Source: Methanoregulaceae archaeon UBA467
Lineage (GTDB): Archaea > Halobacteriota > Methanomicrobia > Methanomicrobiales > Methanospirillaceae
Assembly: GCA_002503825.1 (NCBI GenBank)
Contig: DASP01000007.1
Span: forward strand, 124,001-188,000
DNA: 64,000 nucleotides
Direction of reading: 5' to 3'
The notes beneath the pieces were generated by a model that was given only the letters and a program-made list of their open reading frames with translations, ran no database searches and was not told the origin of the DNA. Position 1 is the first letter of the stretch, and the number at the start of each line of letters is the position of its first letter. Below are positions 8,382 through 17,660 of the stretch, in pieces. A program made the translations under genes and the position numbers.

Positions 8382-9656
8382 TCAGATAATAAACATCAGC
8401 CAGAGGATTCCAAGGCCGACAGCAACCGTTACCGCCAGGACAAACATACCCAGTTTCAGGAAGTCCATAAAGGTGATATGGATCCCTTCCCGCTCTGAAA
8501 TCCCGAGCACCACAACATTTGCCGATGCCCCGATTGCGGTGCCGTTACCGCCCAGGCAGGCGCCGAGACTGAGTGCCCACCAGAGCGGGTAGATATCCAT
8601 CGTTGCTCCAAGGTCTTTTATCAACGGAATCATCGCTGCGGTCAGGGGGATATTGTCAACGATGGCTGAAGCTATGGCCGAGAACCAGACGACGAGAATC
8701 ATGGCCTCTCCTGTCGAATTCACATGTCCCACCATCATGGTAGCGATGTCAGCGATGACCCCTGTCTCGACCAGTGCGCCTACCACGATAAAAAGCCCGC
8801 CAAAGAAGAAAAGGGCAGGCCATTCGATCTTTTCAAGGATCATTTCAGGTGACTCGCGGCTCCAGAACAGAATGATTGCCGCCCCGATCAGGGCCACTTC
8901 GGCGGGTTCCAGGCCGAGGACACCGTGGAAGAAGAACATTACAATGACCAGCAGGATAGTAATAATCGACTTTTTGAAGAGCGCAAGGTCCTGGATGGCC
9001 GCCTTTTCGTCGAGGCTGTCAAGGGCCCGCGCGATTACCTCCTGTTCATGCTTCTCGACTTTTAAGCTCCTGCCATAGATCAGGTAGAGCATGACGATCA
9101 TTATGACCATATCTACAAGGACAATCGGCCCCATAATCATGAGAAATTCATTAAATGTAAGACCTGCCGCCGATGCGATCATGATGTTCGGCGGGTCGCC
9201 GATGAGCGTTGCCATCCCACCCACGTTCGAGGCAAATATCTCTGCGATAAGATAGGGGATAGGATTGAGCTTCATCAGTTTTGCAATAGTGAGCAGCATC
9301 GGCGTCAGGAGCAGCACTGTCGTTACATTGTCAAGAAATGCACTGGCGATGGCAGTAACGATGGAGAAGAGGATCAGGACACGGATTGGATTCCCTTTCG
9401 CAACTTTTGCTGTTCTTATTGCAATATATTCAAAAAGACCGCTGTTACGGGCTGTATTGACAATGATCATCATACCCATCAGAAGGAAGATGGTGCCAAA
9501 ATCGAGATATTCAAGGAGGTGTTCCCAGGGCACAATTCCAAGGAAGACGATGATTGCGGCGCCAATCATCGCGGCTACCGCCCTGTGGATTCGTTCGTCG
9601 ACGATCAGGATATAGGTAAAAAGAAAGACGAATACTGCAACAATTTCCCAGTACAT
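8382..9656 (-). CDS. ArsB/NhaD-type ion permease (IT superfamily)
   Basis: A hydrophobic protein of about 424 residues with 10-12 predicted helices. It shows the internal duplication typical of ArsB/NhaD/P-protein carriers: SAFLDNVTTVLLLTPM in the first half and ASAIVDNIPLTAAMIP in the second, each followed by a glycine-rich segment (GGMATLIGDPPNIM and GGNGTAIGASANVV). The ion could be Na+/H+ or arsenite; the sequence does not decide. I prefer the ATG at 9656, which has AGGTG just upstream, over a GTG at 9665. It directly follows the stress-protein-like gene, so the two are one transcript. Confidence 0.9.
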   Translation of the reverse strand: MYWEIVAVFVFLFTYILIVDERIHRAVAAMIGAAIIVFLGIVPWEHLLEYLDFGTIFLLMGMMIIVNTARNSGLFEYIAIRTAKVAKGNPIRVLILFSIVTAIASAFLDNVTTVLLLTPMLLTIAKLMKLNPIPYLIAEIFASNVGGMATLIGDPPNIMIASAAGLTFNEFLMIMGPIVLVDMVIMIVMLYLIYGRSLKVEKHEQEVIARALDSLDEKAAIQDLALFKKSIITILLVIVMFFFHGVLGLEPAEVALIGAAIILFWSRESPEMILEKIEWPALFFFGGLFIVVGALVETGVIADIATMMVGHVNSTGEAMILVVWFSAIASAIVDNIPLTAAMIPLIKDLGATMDIYPLWWALSLGACLGGNGTAIGASANVVVLGISEREGIHITFMDFLKLGMFVLAVTVAVGLGILWLMFII

Positions 9657-9665
9657 CAGATACAC

Positions 9666-10208
9666 CTAGTATATTACGACAGAGCGTTCCGTTCGCCGGC
9701 CTATATGAGACACGGTGGGAGAGAGCGGGATACTTTCACTGCCCGGGGCCCCATATGCCCTTGAGAGTGCAACAAGATCATGTTCGCGGGACATCCTCAG
9801 CACATCTTCGGTTTTTGAACCTGAGAAGAGGCTTTTCTGTACAGATAGTCCTTTTAATTCAAGTTTATTGGCAAAGATATCAAGCAGACCTCTCCCGAAG
9901 TCTTCTTTCTTCCTGATAAATTCCGATTTCCGTTCTTGTCCAACCATTTCGCCGATTATATCCTCAGTCCGGCGATCGATGATATAGACCAGGTGAACCC
10001 GTGCCCCGTAGGCAGAGAGGAGTTCTGTCAGTTTGTCAGGGAGATCTTTTACAAAAATATCTACCGGAATAAGGACAGATGTGACAGGTGCGACCTTCAT
10101 CTCCTCCTCACTCACCAGGAAATCAGAGTACTCGGTACGGATTGCTTCATACCTCGATCCGACAAGATCCTTGAATTTTCTCTGGATGAGTGAAGAGTAA
10201 TATCCCAT
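9666..10208 (-). CDS. Universal-stress-protein-like domain protein
   Basis: About 180 residues if the ATG at 10208 is used; it has a GAGG site seven bases upstream, whereas the upstream ATG at 10241 has none. The stretch VTSVLIPVDIFVKDLPDKL followed by YGARVHLVYIID resembles the first strand and helix of UspA. The C-terminus (SHIGRRTERSVVIY) fits the last strand and dimer region. Usp proteins bind nucleotides and often sit beside ion transporters. Here the stop codon lies a few bases before the permease start, so a regulatory role on that permease is plausible but unproven. Confidence 0.7.
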   Translation of the reverse strand: MGYYSSLIQRKFKDLVGSRYEAIRTEYSDFLVSEEEMKVAPVTSVLIPVDIFVKDLPDKLTELLSAYGARVHLVYIIDRRTEDIIGEMVGQERKSEFIRKKEDFGRGLLDIFANKLELKGLSVQKSLFSGSKTEDVLRMSREHDLVALSRAYGAPGSESIPLSPTVSHIGRRTERSVVIY

Positions 10209-10339
10209 ATAGAAACCTCGTAACATCTTGCGGGTGTGCATAAAAAAAAGTTTGTATTTCCCGCTTCCGGCATAATACCGGTTTGTACGTCAGCCCGGGC
10301 CTGACTGGGATCGCATAGAAGAAAAATTTGTGCAATGGC

Positions 10340-12409
10340 CTATTCCTGACCGATCCCGTAATATTTCCTGATAAATTCGCGAATTTTCTCGGATTCGATC
10401 CAGCCTTTGTCCAGCTGGTTGATCGTCCTGTCGATCTCCCGGGCCTGGTAATGGATTTTTTGGAAAATCTCGCCACCCTCAAGGTCGGCAATCCCGACGA
10501 TTACCTGCATGGGGTTCCTGATATGATCCCCTAGGATTGCAAACTGCTCGATATTCTTCTCAATCTGCTGATAGGCAATCTTTTTCTCGGCCTCGATCTT
10601 CTTTTGGAGGGTGATATTACGCATGATTGTCCCTACGCGGGTCACGACCCCGTCCTCAAATACCGGGATTTTCCGAGTTTCAAATATATAGTCCTTCCCG
10701 CCGATATGATACTCGTCGGCTGTAATCAGGACTTCGCCGGATGAGAAAACCATGCGGAACTCGGCTGATAACTCCCCTTTAACGCAGGGCAACACTTCAT
10801 CGATTGATTTTCCAATAATATCCCCCCTGATCCCGAGCCGGTTAAGCCATCGCCGGAATTTTGAGTTGACAAGCACCACATTCAGTTCCGAATCAACAAG
10901 GTAAATGCCGTCACTCATTGCATCGATGGTGGTCTTATATTGCTCTTTTGACGCATTCAATGCATCTTCAGCTTTTTTCCATTCTGTAATGTCGGTCAGG
11001 ACCGCAAGGACCGCAGGTTCCTCCCGGAACGTGATGGACGTCGCACTGATGAACACATTCCTTCTCGGTGTCGTAGTGCCCCCGATAATAATCTCGTATG
11101 GTTCCACCTCCTCTCCCAGGTGTCTCCTCGTAGAATTCTGGAAGACGAGATCCTGTGATTCAGGGGCGATAAAATCCATAACAGGCATATTTACCATCTC
11201 GGAGGCCTGTTTCCCAATGACACCTGCTGCTGCCGGGTTAGCATACAGGATCCGGTCATTTGCATAGACGATTACATAGTCCGGGAGATTGTCCACCAGT
11301 TTCCTGTACCGCTCCTCGCTCTCGTCAAGTGCACGGTGCGAGAGTTTCTCTTCGGTGATATCAGTAAATACTCCTTCGATATACCCTTTTTCCGGAAATA
11401 TACGTGCCCAGTACCTGGCCCAGATATACGTGCCGTCCCTCTTTGTAAACCTGGCCTCAAAATTCGAGACGGTCGTATATTTCATCAGTTCTTCAACGAG
11501 ATATTCCCGGGTACCGTGATCCACATAATGCTGGCTGAAGCGGAACTCCTGGAGGTAACTCTCTACATTATTGTACCCGAACATATGCGCCATCTGCTCA
11601 TTTGCTTCGAGGACTTTCCCGTCATGGACACGGCTCCTGACAAGCCCGACGAGGGCGTTGTTATATAGTCCATGGTAGCGCTCCTTGCTCTCTTTTAACG
11701 CCTCTTCGGCACTTTTCCGTTCACTGATATCGATAATGGTAAAGACAACCATGTTATCGGGGAGCGTGCCTGCCGACATAACCACATAAATCCCGCTCCC
11801 GTCTTTTTTTACCATCCTCGATTCGAAATCCGAGACCGTTCCTGAAATATTCACCAGGCTCCGGAAACGGCCGTATTCTTCAGGGTCAATCCAGATATCA
11901 TCCAGTGGTGCGCCAAGGAGGTCTCTCACGCGGTATCCCAGGAGATCCGCACCACGCTGGTTCACTTCCTCTATGACCTGGTGGGTGGGATAGGTCCGTA
12001 TTAAGAACACCCCGGCCTCTGAATAATCAAAGAGACCATGGTAACGGTCTTCCTGTTCCTTCAGGTTGCTTGAGAGAGATGCAACAATAACACCGATCGC
12101 AACAAGTACATAAAATCGTGCCGTCGCCGAAGTGATTGAATCCACGTCCGGGTACGTCATGAGATACACCATTGCAAGGTAGGCCATACCCACCGCAACA
12201 GAAAAGATGATCCCCCTTCGCGGAAACCAGTAGGCAGCGATCACAATCGGAATGTAAAAGAGATGCGGAGTAACCCCGGAAAGGCCCCTGATAAGACCGA
12301 GATAGTTCAGGAGAAACGAAAAGATCGTGGTGACGGCCAGGATAAATATCCACACGTTTTTCCGGCCCAGAATTTTAGATAGTGTTTCCCCGATGCCACC
12401 CCGGTTCAA
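10340..12409 (-). CDS. Membrane multi-PAS sensor with dimerisation helix but no kinase domain
   Basis: The 689-residue protein has an N-terminal membrane module of about four helices (residues 18-112) and four PAS domains (about 120-235, 245-365, 375-490 and 500-610). The C-terminal helical segment contains GDHIRNPMQ with His629, which resembles a histidine-kinase H-box. No ATP-binding HATPase domain follows; the protein ends 60 residues later. Translation probably starts at a TTG whose TTGA overlaps the stop of the upstream histidine kinase; a GGGGGAAT site lies just upstream. It may present a phosphorylatable His to the kinase encoded next door. That is inference. Confidence 0.8.
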   Translation of the reverse strand: MNRGGIGETLSKILGRKNVWIFILAVTTIFSFLLNYLGLIRGLSGVTPHLFYIPIVIAAYWFPRRGIIFSVAVGMAYLAMVYLMTYPDVDSITSATARFYVLVAIGVIVASLSSNLKEQEDRYHGLFDYSEAGVFLIRTYPTHQVIEEVNQRGADLLGYRVRDLLGAPLDDIWIDPEEYGRFRSLVNISGTVSDFESRMVKKDGSGIYVVMSAGTLPDNMVVFTIIDISERKSAEEALKESKERYHGLYNNALVGLVRSRVHDGKVLEANEQMAHMFGYNNVESYLQEFRFSQHYVDHGTREYLVEELMKYTTVSNFEARFTKRDGTYIWARYWARIFPEKGYIEGVFTDITEEKLSHRALDESEERYRKLVDNLPDYVIVYANDRILYANPAAAGVIGKQASEMVNMPVMDFIAPESQDLVFQNSTRRHLGEEVEPYEIIIGGTTTPRRNVFISATSITFREEPAVLAVLTDITEWKKAEDALNASKEQYKTTIDAMSDGIYLVDSELNVVLVNSKFRRWLNRLGIRGDIIGKSIDEVLPCVKGELSAEFRMVFSSGEVLITADEYHIGGKDYIFETRKIPVFEDGVVTRVGTIMRNITLQKKIEAEKKIAYQQIEKNIEQFAILGDHIRNPMQVIVGIADLEGGEIFQKIHYQAREIDRTINQLDKGWIESEKIREFIRKYYGIGQE

Positions 12410-14370
12410 TGCTCGATTCCCCCTTTATCAAGACGTGTACTTCTTTGAAGTGTAAAATGTATCGAAGCTCCCGTTTCAGGTGAGCCGGGAATGCGATCGT
12501 CTGCCCACACCCTTCCGCCATAGCGTTCAACGAGTGTCTTTACGATATAGAGACCCAGTCCCTTTCCACGTGCACCCTGCGATCCCCGCTCGAATCTCCT
12601 GAATATGCGTGTTTTCATCTCATCCCCTATTCCAGGGCCGGTATCGCTGATGATCACTTCGACTCTCTTTTCACTGGTTAAAACGCTTATTGATACGCTG
12701 ACCCCGGGACCTCCGAATTTTATGCTGTTCCCGATAACATTCGTAAATACTTCGGTCAGAAGTCCGTCTGCCATTACCCGTGCACCGGAGGGCTCGAACA
12801 CAATGGCACATTGCGGAAAGAGTTTAATTTCCTTTTCGATAATGGCATCAAGGTCTATTTCTCTATTCTCATATGCCTCGTCATGGATCTTCCTGATAGT
12901 CTCGACATTTGTCACGATACTGATATTCTTTGCGACAGCCTCTGAAACCCGGCTTATAATCTCCTTTTCCGGGCCTGAAATGGTCTCATCAAGCAGGCCG
13001 GTGTACCCGAGGAGTATTGTGTTGACATTTGAGATGTCGTGGGTAAGAATGTCAAGGTAGAGATTTGCTTTCCTGTTCGCTTCTGCCAGCTTCTCGTAAA
13101 GAATGAGTTTTGTCGCGGCTCCGGCAATTTCCCTGCCGATGGCCCCAATTATCTCCAAAACGTCCTGACCGGGCCGGTCCCCGGGCTCCCCTCCGGCAAC
13201 GACGATCCCGAGGAGTCCGGTATCTCCGGTGAGAGGAGCGATTACAATGCAGCCGGCCGATATCTGTTTCAGCTCCTCCGGGATATCGTTCCTGGTGCAG
13301 ATACATACCGGGGTCCCGCATGCAAGATCTGCATAATACGGGAGCGAATCAAGTGCAATTCCGTTGCCTGTTCCTGCAGTTTCATTGCCTGTACCCCGGA
13401 CAGGGACTAATTCCGCCACACCGGGTTTATTTTTTACAAGGAATGCAGATCCTGACACGAACCCGAGAAGGTCAATGGTTTTTTTCACCGTCTCTTCGAG
13501 AAGGTTTTCAAGGTCGGGAGCAGTCGTGGCGAGGCTGATAATCCCGTTGATTGCCACCAGATGGGAATTCCTGCGTAATATCTCCTCTTCTGCCTTTTTT
13601 TCCCGGGTGATGTCGCGGCCGACGGACTGGAATTCCCTGATTGTGCCATCACCTGAGAATAATGCCCTGTCGCTCCATTTCTGCCACCTTATACTGCCGT
13701 CAGGCATAATTATCCTGTGCTCAATGCTTCCTGACGGGTTTGACCTGGTGAAGGAGGTAAAATGCGCTTTTAGCACCGGGACATCCTCGCGCGGTATCCG
13801 GGGCCGAAATGGCTGCCCTACAATTTCATCTCTTTTTTTCCCGAAATACCTGCAATACGCATCGTTCACATAGAGGTGTACTCCCTCCGGGCGGAACCTG
13901 CAGATAAATTCTGTCTGAAACTCGACGATATTCCGGAACAGACCAGAAATCGGACTCTTTAATATTTTCGCTCCCCTTATAATGCCGCGAATTTCAGATA
14001 AGGCGGGTATCGTATCGGGCCGTTTTATATAAACGGAAATAAACCTCTCTTCGCCAGCCCGGGGGGGGGCAACAGGAAGGCCGGGTTTTATTTCTGAAAC
14101 TGCGATTAATAGTGCCGTAACGCCGTCATTTAAGAGAACTTTAAAGAAACGGGGGCAATCCATTCCTTCGCCATCGCCGCAGATGACGACGTCGGGGGTA
14201 TTCACCCTGATGAAGCTGCCAGCGATATCAGTTGATGTGCAGGTTATTACTCTTACCAGTGGATCATCTTCGAAGAAGCGGGCGGCGTCCGATAAAAATT
14301 CAGGGTCCGTATGAACCAGCACGGCAAGTATCATATCTGTCACGGTTCGTTTCTTTCGTTCCAGGCGCAC
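12406..14370 (-). CDS. Soluble PAS-GAF histidine kinase
   Basis: The protein of up to 654 residues has a degenerate receiver-like N-terminus (about 12-110), a PAS domain (about 145-260), a GAF domain (about 275-420), a HisKA-type helix with LTHDISN (His444), and a HATPase with N-box TNVIGNSIKF, DTGPGI and GKGLGL. It is a complete kinase without membrane helices. The start is uncertain: a GTG at 14370 opens the frame and an ATG at 14334 is the next choice. No receiver partner gene is adjacent; instead a kinase-less multi-PAS membrane protein overlaps its 3' end by four bases. The pair may form one mixed sensor. Confidence 0.85.
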   Translation of the reverse strand: MRLERKKRTVTDMILAVLVHTDPEFLSDAARFFEDDPLVRVITCTSTDIAGSFIRVNTPDVVICGDGEGMDCPRFFKVLLNDGVTALLIAVSEIKPGLPVAPPRAGEERFISVYIKRPDTIPALSEIRGIIRGAKILKSPISGLFRNIVEFQTEFICRFRPEGVHLYVNDAYCRYFGKKRDEIVGQPFRPRIPREDVPVLKAHFTSFTRSNPSGSIEHRIIMPDGSIRWQKWSDRALFSGDGTIREFQSVGRDITREKKAEEEILRRNSHLVAINGIISLATTAPDLENLLEETVKKTIDLLGFVSGSAFLVKNKPGVAELVPVRGTGNETAGTGNGIALDSLPYYADLACGTPVCICTRNDIPEELKQISAGCIVIAPLTGDTGLLGIVVAGGEPGDRPGQDVLEIIGAIGREIAGAATKLILYEKLAEANRKANLYLDILTHDISNVNTILLGYTGLLDETISGPEKEIISRVSEAVAKNISIVTNVETIRKIHDEAYENREIDLDAIIEKEIKLFPQCAIVFEPSGARVMADGLLTEVFTNVIGNSIKFGGPGVSVSISVLTSEKRVEVIISDTGPGIGDEMKTRIFRRFERGSQGARGKGLGLYIVKTLVERYGGRVWADDRIPGSPETGASIHFTLQRSTRLDKGGIEH

Positions 14371-14399
14371 CTGACTCTGGTTTCTCTCATAACAAAAAC

Positions 14400-15002
14400 C
14401 TATGCTGAATCGCCTTTTGTCCGTCCGGAAGGTGAAGAATGGTCATAGGATTTCACCATTTCCACCGTTACATTCGTGGTGAGATGATAGGTTGTCATAA
14501 AGTGACGAAATGAACGGTTTTTCTCATTTGCAACCGGAATTGAATAATTATTCAGTATGTCGATCATGAAAGGCAGGCGGGATGCATATTTCCTTGGGAT
14601 CCTTTGATTGAAGATCTCCTTTGTCACGTGGTTTGTCGAACGCAGGGGTCGCAATCCAAGTCTTTTCGACGCGAGGTCGTCCAGACCGGCCAGGTACCAG
14701 CTTTCAATTTCCTGTACGATGACAAAAATCCGGTCAGGGTCAATACTACAGAACCTGTGCATTAATATTCCCTTTTTGACCCGGACATTGTGGGCATGGT
14801 CGATATCTGCCACAAGAATGAAGTCGTTATGTAAAGAGGTGATGCTCCTGATGAATTTGCATACTTTTTCGCTTTTCATGCAGGCGTACATGATCACTTC
14901 AACCGAATCATACCAGGATAAAAAGAGCGGCAGGATGATCCTCTTGAAAAAGCGCTCGTCGTCATTCCCTTCGACCAGAATAAATAGGCGTTTCCTGGTC
15001 AT
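14400..15002 (-). CDS. Small TOPRIM-like nuclease-type protein paired with an ATPase
   Basis: The 200-residue protein shows the TOPRIM pattern: an N-terminal acidic motif LVEGNDDERFF (residues 8-18), a DxD-like strand ILVADIDHAHN (about 61-71), and a further acidic motif QEIESWYLAG. These resemble the metal-binding residues of OLD-type nucleases and of the DUF4276/DUF4435 proteins found in two-gene defence systems. Its ATG overlaps the stop of the upstream ATPase gene by four bases (14999-15002), so the two are translated together. Nuclease activity is inferred from the motifs; which DUF it belongs to needs a profile search. Confidence 0.7.
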   Translation of the reverse strand: MTRKRLFILVEGNDDERFFKRIILPLFLSWYDSVEVIMYACMKSEKVCKFIRSITSLHNDFILVADIDHAHNVRVKKGILMHRFCSIDPDRIFVIVQEIESWYLAGLDDLASKRLGLRPLRSTNHVTKEIFNQRIPRKYASRLPFMIDILNNYSIPVANEKNRSFRHFMTTYHLTTNVTVEMVKSYDHSSPSGRTKGDSA

Positions 15003-16252
15003 TCTATTCCCAGCAGGTTCTGGATAAACAGTTCCTCGATGCCAATCTCGTTCTCAAGGAAACTACGTATCTCGGTCTTGTTTGCAGGCCGTGTGAGCCG
15101 GGAAAAACCTTCGTTATCTCTTGATATCAACAAAATATCCTCGATGGAAACATGTTTTACCATCTCAGGGTTGTGGGTGGTTACTATGATCTGCTTGAAT
15201 CTGCTTGCATCCTTTAACATTTCCACCAGCCGTGAAATGAGATACGGATGAATATTTCGTTCAGGTTCCTCGATGATTGTAACCGGCCGGTCCTCGAAAT
15301 ACAACGCAATGATCAGGGCGCAGATATTGATTGTGCCATCAGAGACCACAGAAGCCGGGAAATATTTGTTCTTGCTGTATACCTCCTTTAATTTGAGGAA
15401 CAACGACATATCCATAAATTTTTCAACCGCTATCTCATCGACGAAGGGGAGCATATCCCTGATGAGACCAGAAAAAGCCTTTTTCTTCTCAGGGTCTTCA
15501 AGTATCTTTTTTATCACGATTGCAAGGTTGCTCCCGTCTTTTTCGAGTTCGGTCTTTCCCATGATAGGAACCGCCTTCTTTAAGAGCCGGGGATCAAAAT
15601 CAAACACCTTCATCCCCCGGAATATCCATTCAAGCGGTGGAATGCCTGATACCGGAATCGGGATGTTTAATAACAGGCGCCCCTTTGGAACGGTTATTTT
15701 CTGTAACAAATGGGGAAAAATGTCTGAATCTGCCAGTATAAGCCCGGCCGGCGGGATGATCCCGAAGGATACGGACTGGTTCTCGTTGGCTAACGTAATT
15801 ACACCTGTTCCGACATGTCCGGGGAGGTCCTGTTCTGCCCGTAAAAAAGTGCCTGCAATAATTAAGTTGTCCCGGCGTATATCGAAATTTTCACCGGAGT
15901 CCATGAATCTGAGGCAGAATTCATAGGTGATCTCGTATGGTTCAAAAAAAACAGGGGTGATGCCCTGTATGCCAATGACTTCCCCTTTTTTCTCTTCGAG
16001 GGTATACACAATACGGAGGGAAAAATCTTCTTTTCCCCCGATAAGCATATTCCTCATGTATTCTACTCCGCCCTGAAGTGATATGGCATTATCCAGCCCG
16101 TATTTTGCAATATCGCGGATAAATTTGAAAATCTGGATGAAATTCGATTTCCCCGAAGCATTCGACCCTATCACGATATTGAAATTATCAGGGCAGATTT
16201 CAAGATTCCTGAAACTTTTAAAGTTGGTAACGGCAAGTTCCCTGATGGGCAT
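14999..16252 (-). CDS. OLD/RecF-like AAA_21 ATPase
   Basis: The protein starts MPIRELAVTNFKSFRNLEI, a typical RecF/OLD N-terminus, so I choose the ATG at 16252 over the one at 16279. It has Walker A GSNASGKSN, an SDGT-type signature (VVSDGTINICALIIAL), Walker B VTIIEEPERNIHP and the H-loop VTTHNPEM near the C-terminus, in about 417 residues. This is an SMC/ABC-class ATPase without its own nuclease. The TOPRIM protein encoded next, overlapping by four bases, would supply that activity, as in split OLD/PARIS-type anti-phage systems. Defence is inference from architecture and pairing. Confidence 0.85.
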   Translation of the reverse strand: MPIRELAVTNFKSFRNLEICPDNFNIVIGSNASGKSNFIQIFKFIRDIAKYGLDNAISLQGGVEYMRNMLIGGKEDFSLRIVYTLEEKKGEVIGIQGITPVFFEPYEITYEFCLRFMDSGENFDIRRDNLIIAGTFLRAEQDLPGHVGTGVITLANENQSVSFGIIPPAGLILADSDIFPHLLQKITVPKGRLLLNIPIPVSGIPPLEWIFRGMKVFDFDPRLLKKAVPIMGKTELEKDGSNLAIVIKKILEDPEKKKAFSGLIRDMLPFVDEIAVEKFMDMSLFLKLKEVYSKNKYFPASVVSDGTINICALIIALYFEDRPVTIIEEPERNIHPYLISRLVEMLKDASRFKQIIVTTHNPEMVKHVSIEDILLISRDNEGFSRLTRPANKTEIRSFLENEIGIEELFIQNLLGIE

Positions 16253-16425
16253 AAATACCCATTGCAGGGTCGGAACCATAATAACTTCGCTTGCCTGTGC
16301 GTGGGAATTCGTATTCAGGAACAGGAAATATCAGTCTCTGTTTTTTTTTTGAACTTCCGCCGCTCCCGGGTGATACGGCACCCATATCCTGCCAGGGCAA
16401 CTGCCTGATGACGATCTGCCCCGGA

Positions 16426-17193
16426 TTAACCTTTTTTTCTGTATGCCCACAGAAAACCGGCCATTCCGGTCCCGATAAATACCGCAGGGAGGGAGAGGGG
16501 GATGTTTGTTATAACGCCGTTTTCCTGTACCCGGCTCTTCGCCTTTTCCCGGTTTTCACGTGCCTGTGTCAGGCCCGGCCGGATTGCCAGAGCCCGGTCA
16601 AATGCCCGGACTGCTTCACTATAGCGCCCGAGGTTGTAGAGCATGGCGCCTTTCCGGTTCCATGCCTCGGCATCACCCGGGTTCATGTTTGTCACTTCCT
16701 CAAATGATTCGTATGCGGCCTGGCTGTTTCCAAGCGCTTCGTATGCAAGGCCGCGGTTGTAATATGCATTGCTGCTGTGAGGATTCAGTTCAAGGACGCG
16801 GTCATACGCCCCGAGCGCTTCGTCGTAGCGACCGAGCTCCTGCAATGCATTTCCCTTGTTCAGCCATGCATCCGGCTGATCAGGATTGAGACCCAGGGAT
16901 TGCTCATACGCAGAAAGCGCACCTTCTGTATTTCCCTGCCCGTATAACGCATTCCCAAGGTGAAAGTACGCGACAGATGAATTCTTGTCGAGATCGACGG
17001 CATTCTGGTAGGCGTTCGCAGCGTCGGCATACATCCCCTGCTCATAGTATCCGTTCCCCTGGTAAATCCATACCTGTAATTCAGCCTGAGGAGTATCGCA
17101 TGTACCATGAGGAAGCAGCAGGATCAGCAGCAGCATGACGATACCGGTGAAGGTCAGGCTCTTCGTGTTCGGGGTCCGGGCCATGAAAATCAT
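16426..17193 (-). CDS. Secreted or membrane-anchored TPR protein
   Basis: About 255 residues from the ATG at 17193, which has AGGTGG eight bases upstream. It has an N-terminal signal peptide or anchor (about residues 13-30) and five TPR repeats (about 38-210) with the usual W-x-x-x-G-x-A-Y/L-x-x-x-G-x-x-x-x-A pattern. A C-terminal hydrophobic segment followed by YRKKG suggests a cell-surface or membrane anchor. Such proteins act as protein-interaction scaffolds; the partner is unknown. The flanking genes give no further hint. Confidence 0.8.
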   Translation of the reverse strand: MIFMARTPNTKSLTFTGIVMLLLILLLPHGTCDTPQAELQVWIYQGNGYYEQGMYADAANAYQNAVDLDKNSSVAYFHLGNALYGQGNTEGALSAYEQSLGLNPDQPDAWLNKGNALQELGRYDEALGAYDRVLELNPHSSNAYYNRGLAYEALGNSQAAYESFEEVTNMNPGDAEAWNRKGAMLYNLGRYSEAVRAFDRALAIRPGLTQARENREKAKSRVQENGVITNIPLSLPAVFIGTGMAGFLWAYRKKG

Positions 17194-17660
17194 TTTGATT
17201 TCCACCTGTTCCGGCAATAATGATATCGTTTCTGCCCGGCACCATACCGGTAATACTCCTGCTGCAGAAACGACAGGACATGATTGAAATAGGGATCATC
17301 TTCTCGCCGGAGTAAAAAGCAGTAAAGTGCAATCAGTGGATGCGATGCTTCCCACGGGGGATTGTTGCTATTAAAAACCGGTCTTTCCTGTCAATTTATC
17401 CTTTTTCAATTATTTATCAGGGGCTGCCTGGTACCGGAGAACAGGCTGCAAAAAGGGCTCTTCGCAATCTTTTGTGGGGGAGGAAAAAGAATATATTACA
17501 ATATGTGAGTTTTATTACCCCAAAATATCCCATGCGATACACGCCGCCGCCCCCGACGGGCGCCCCGGCGGCGGTTCGGTGACTGCGTTGTAATGGATTT
17601 GAGGACCCTGATTTCAGTGTACCCATACGAAACAGCGGGGAGGCTACCAAAAAGAGAACG
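17194..17660. other. Intergenic region with a GC-rich nested hairpin
   Basis: CGCCGCC at 17542-17548 pairs with GGCGGCG at 17567-17573, and GCCC/GGGC pair inside. It lies about 90 bases beyond the stop of the minus-strand flippase gene and could end its transcript, although no T-run follows directly. Short frames on both strands cross the hairpin but have no recognisable domain. The rest holds only the upstream region of the TPR gene. Confidence 0.4.
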
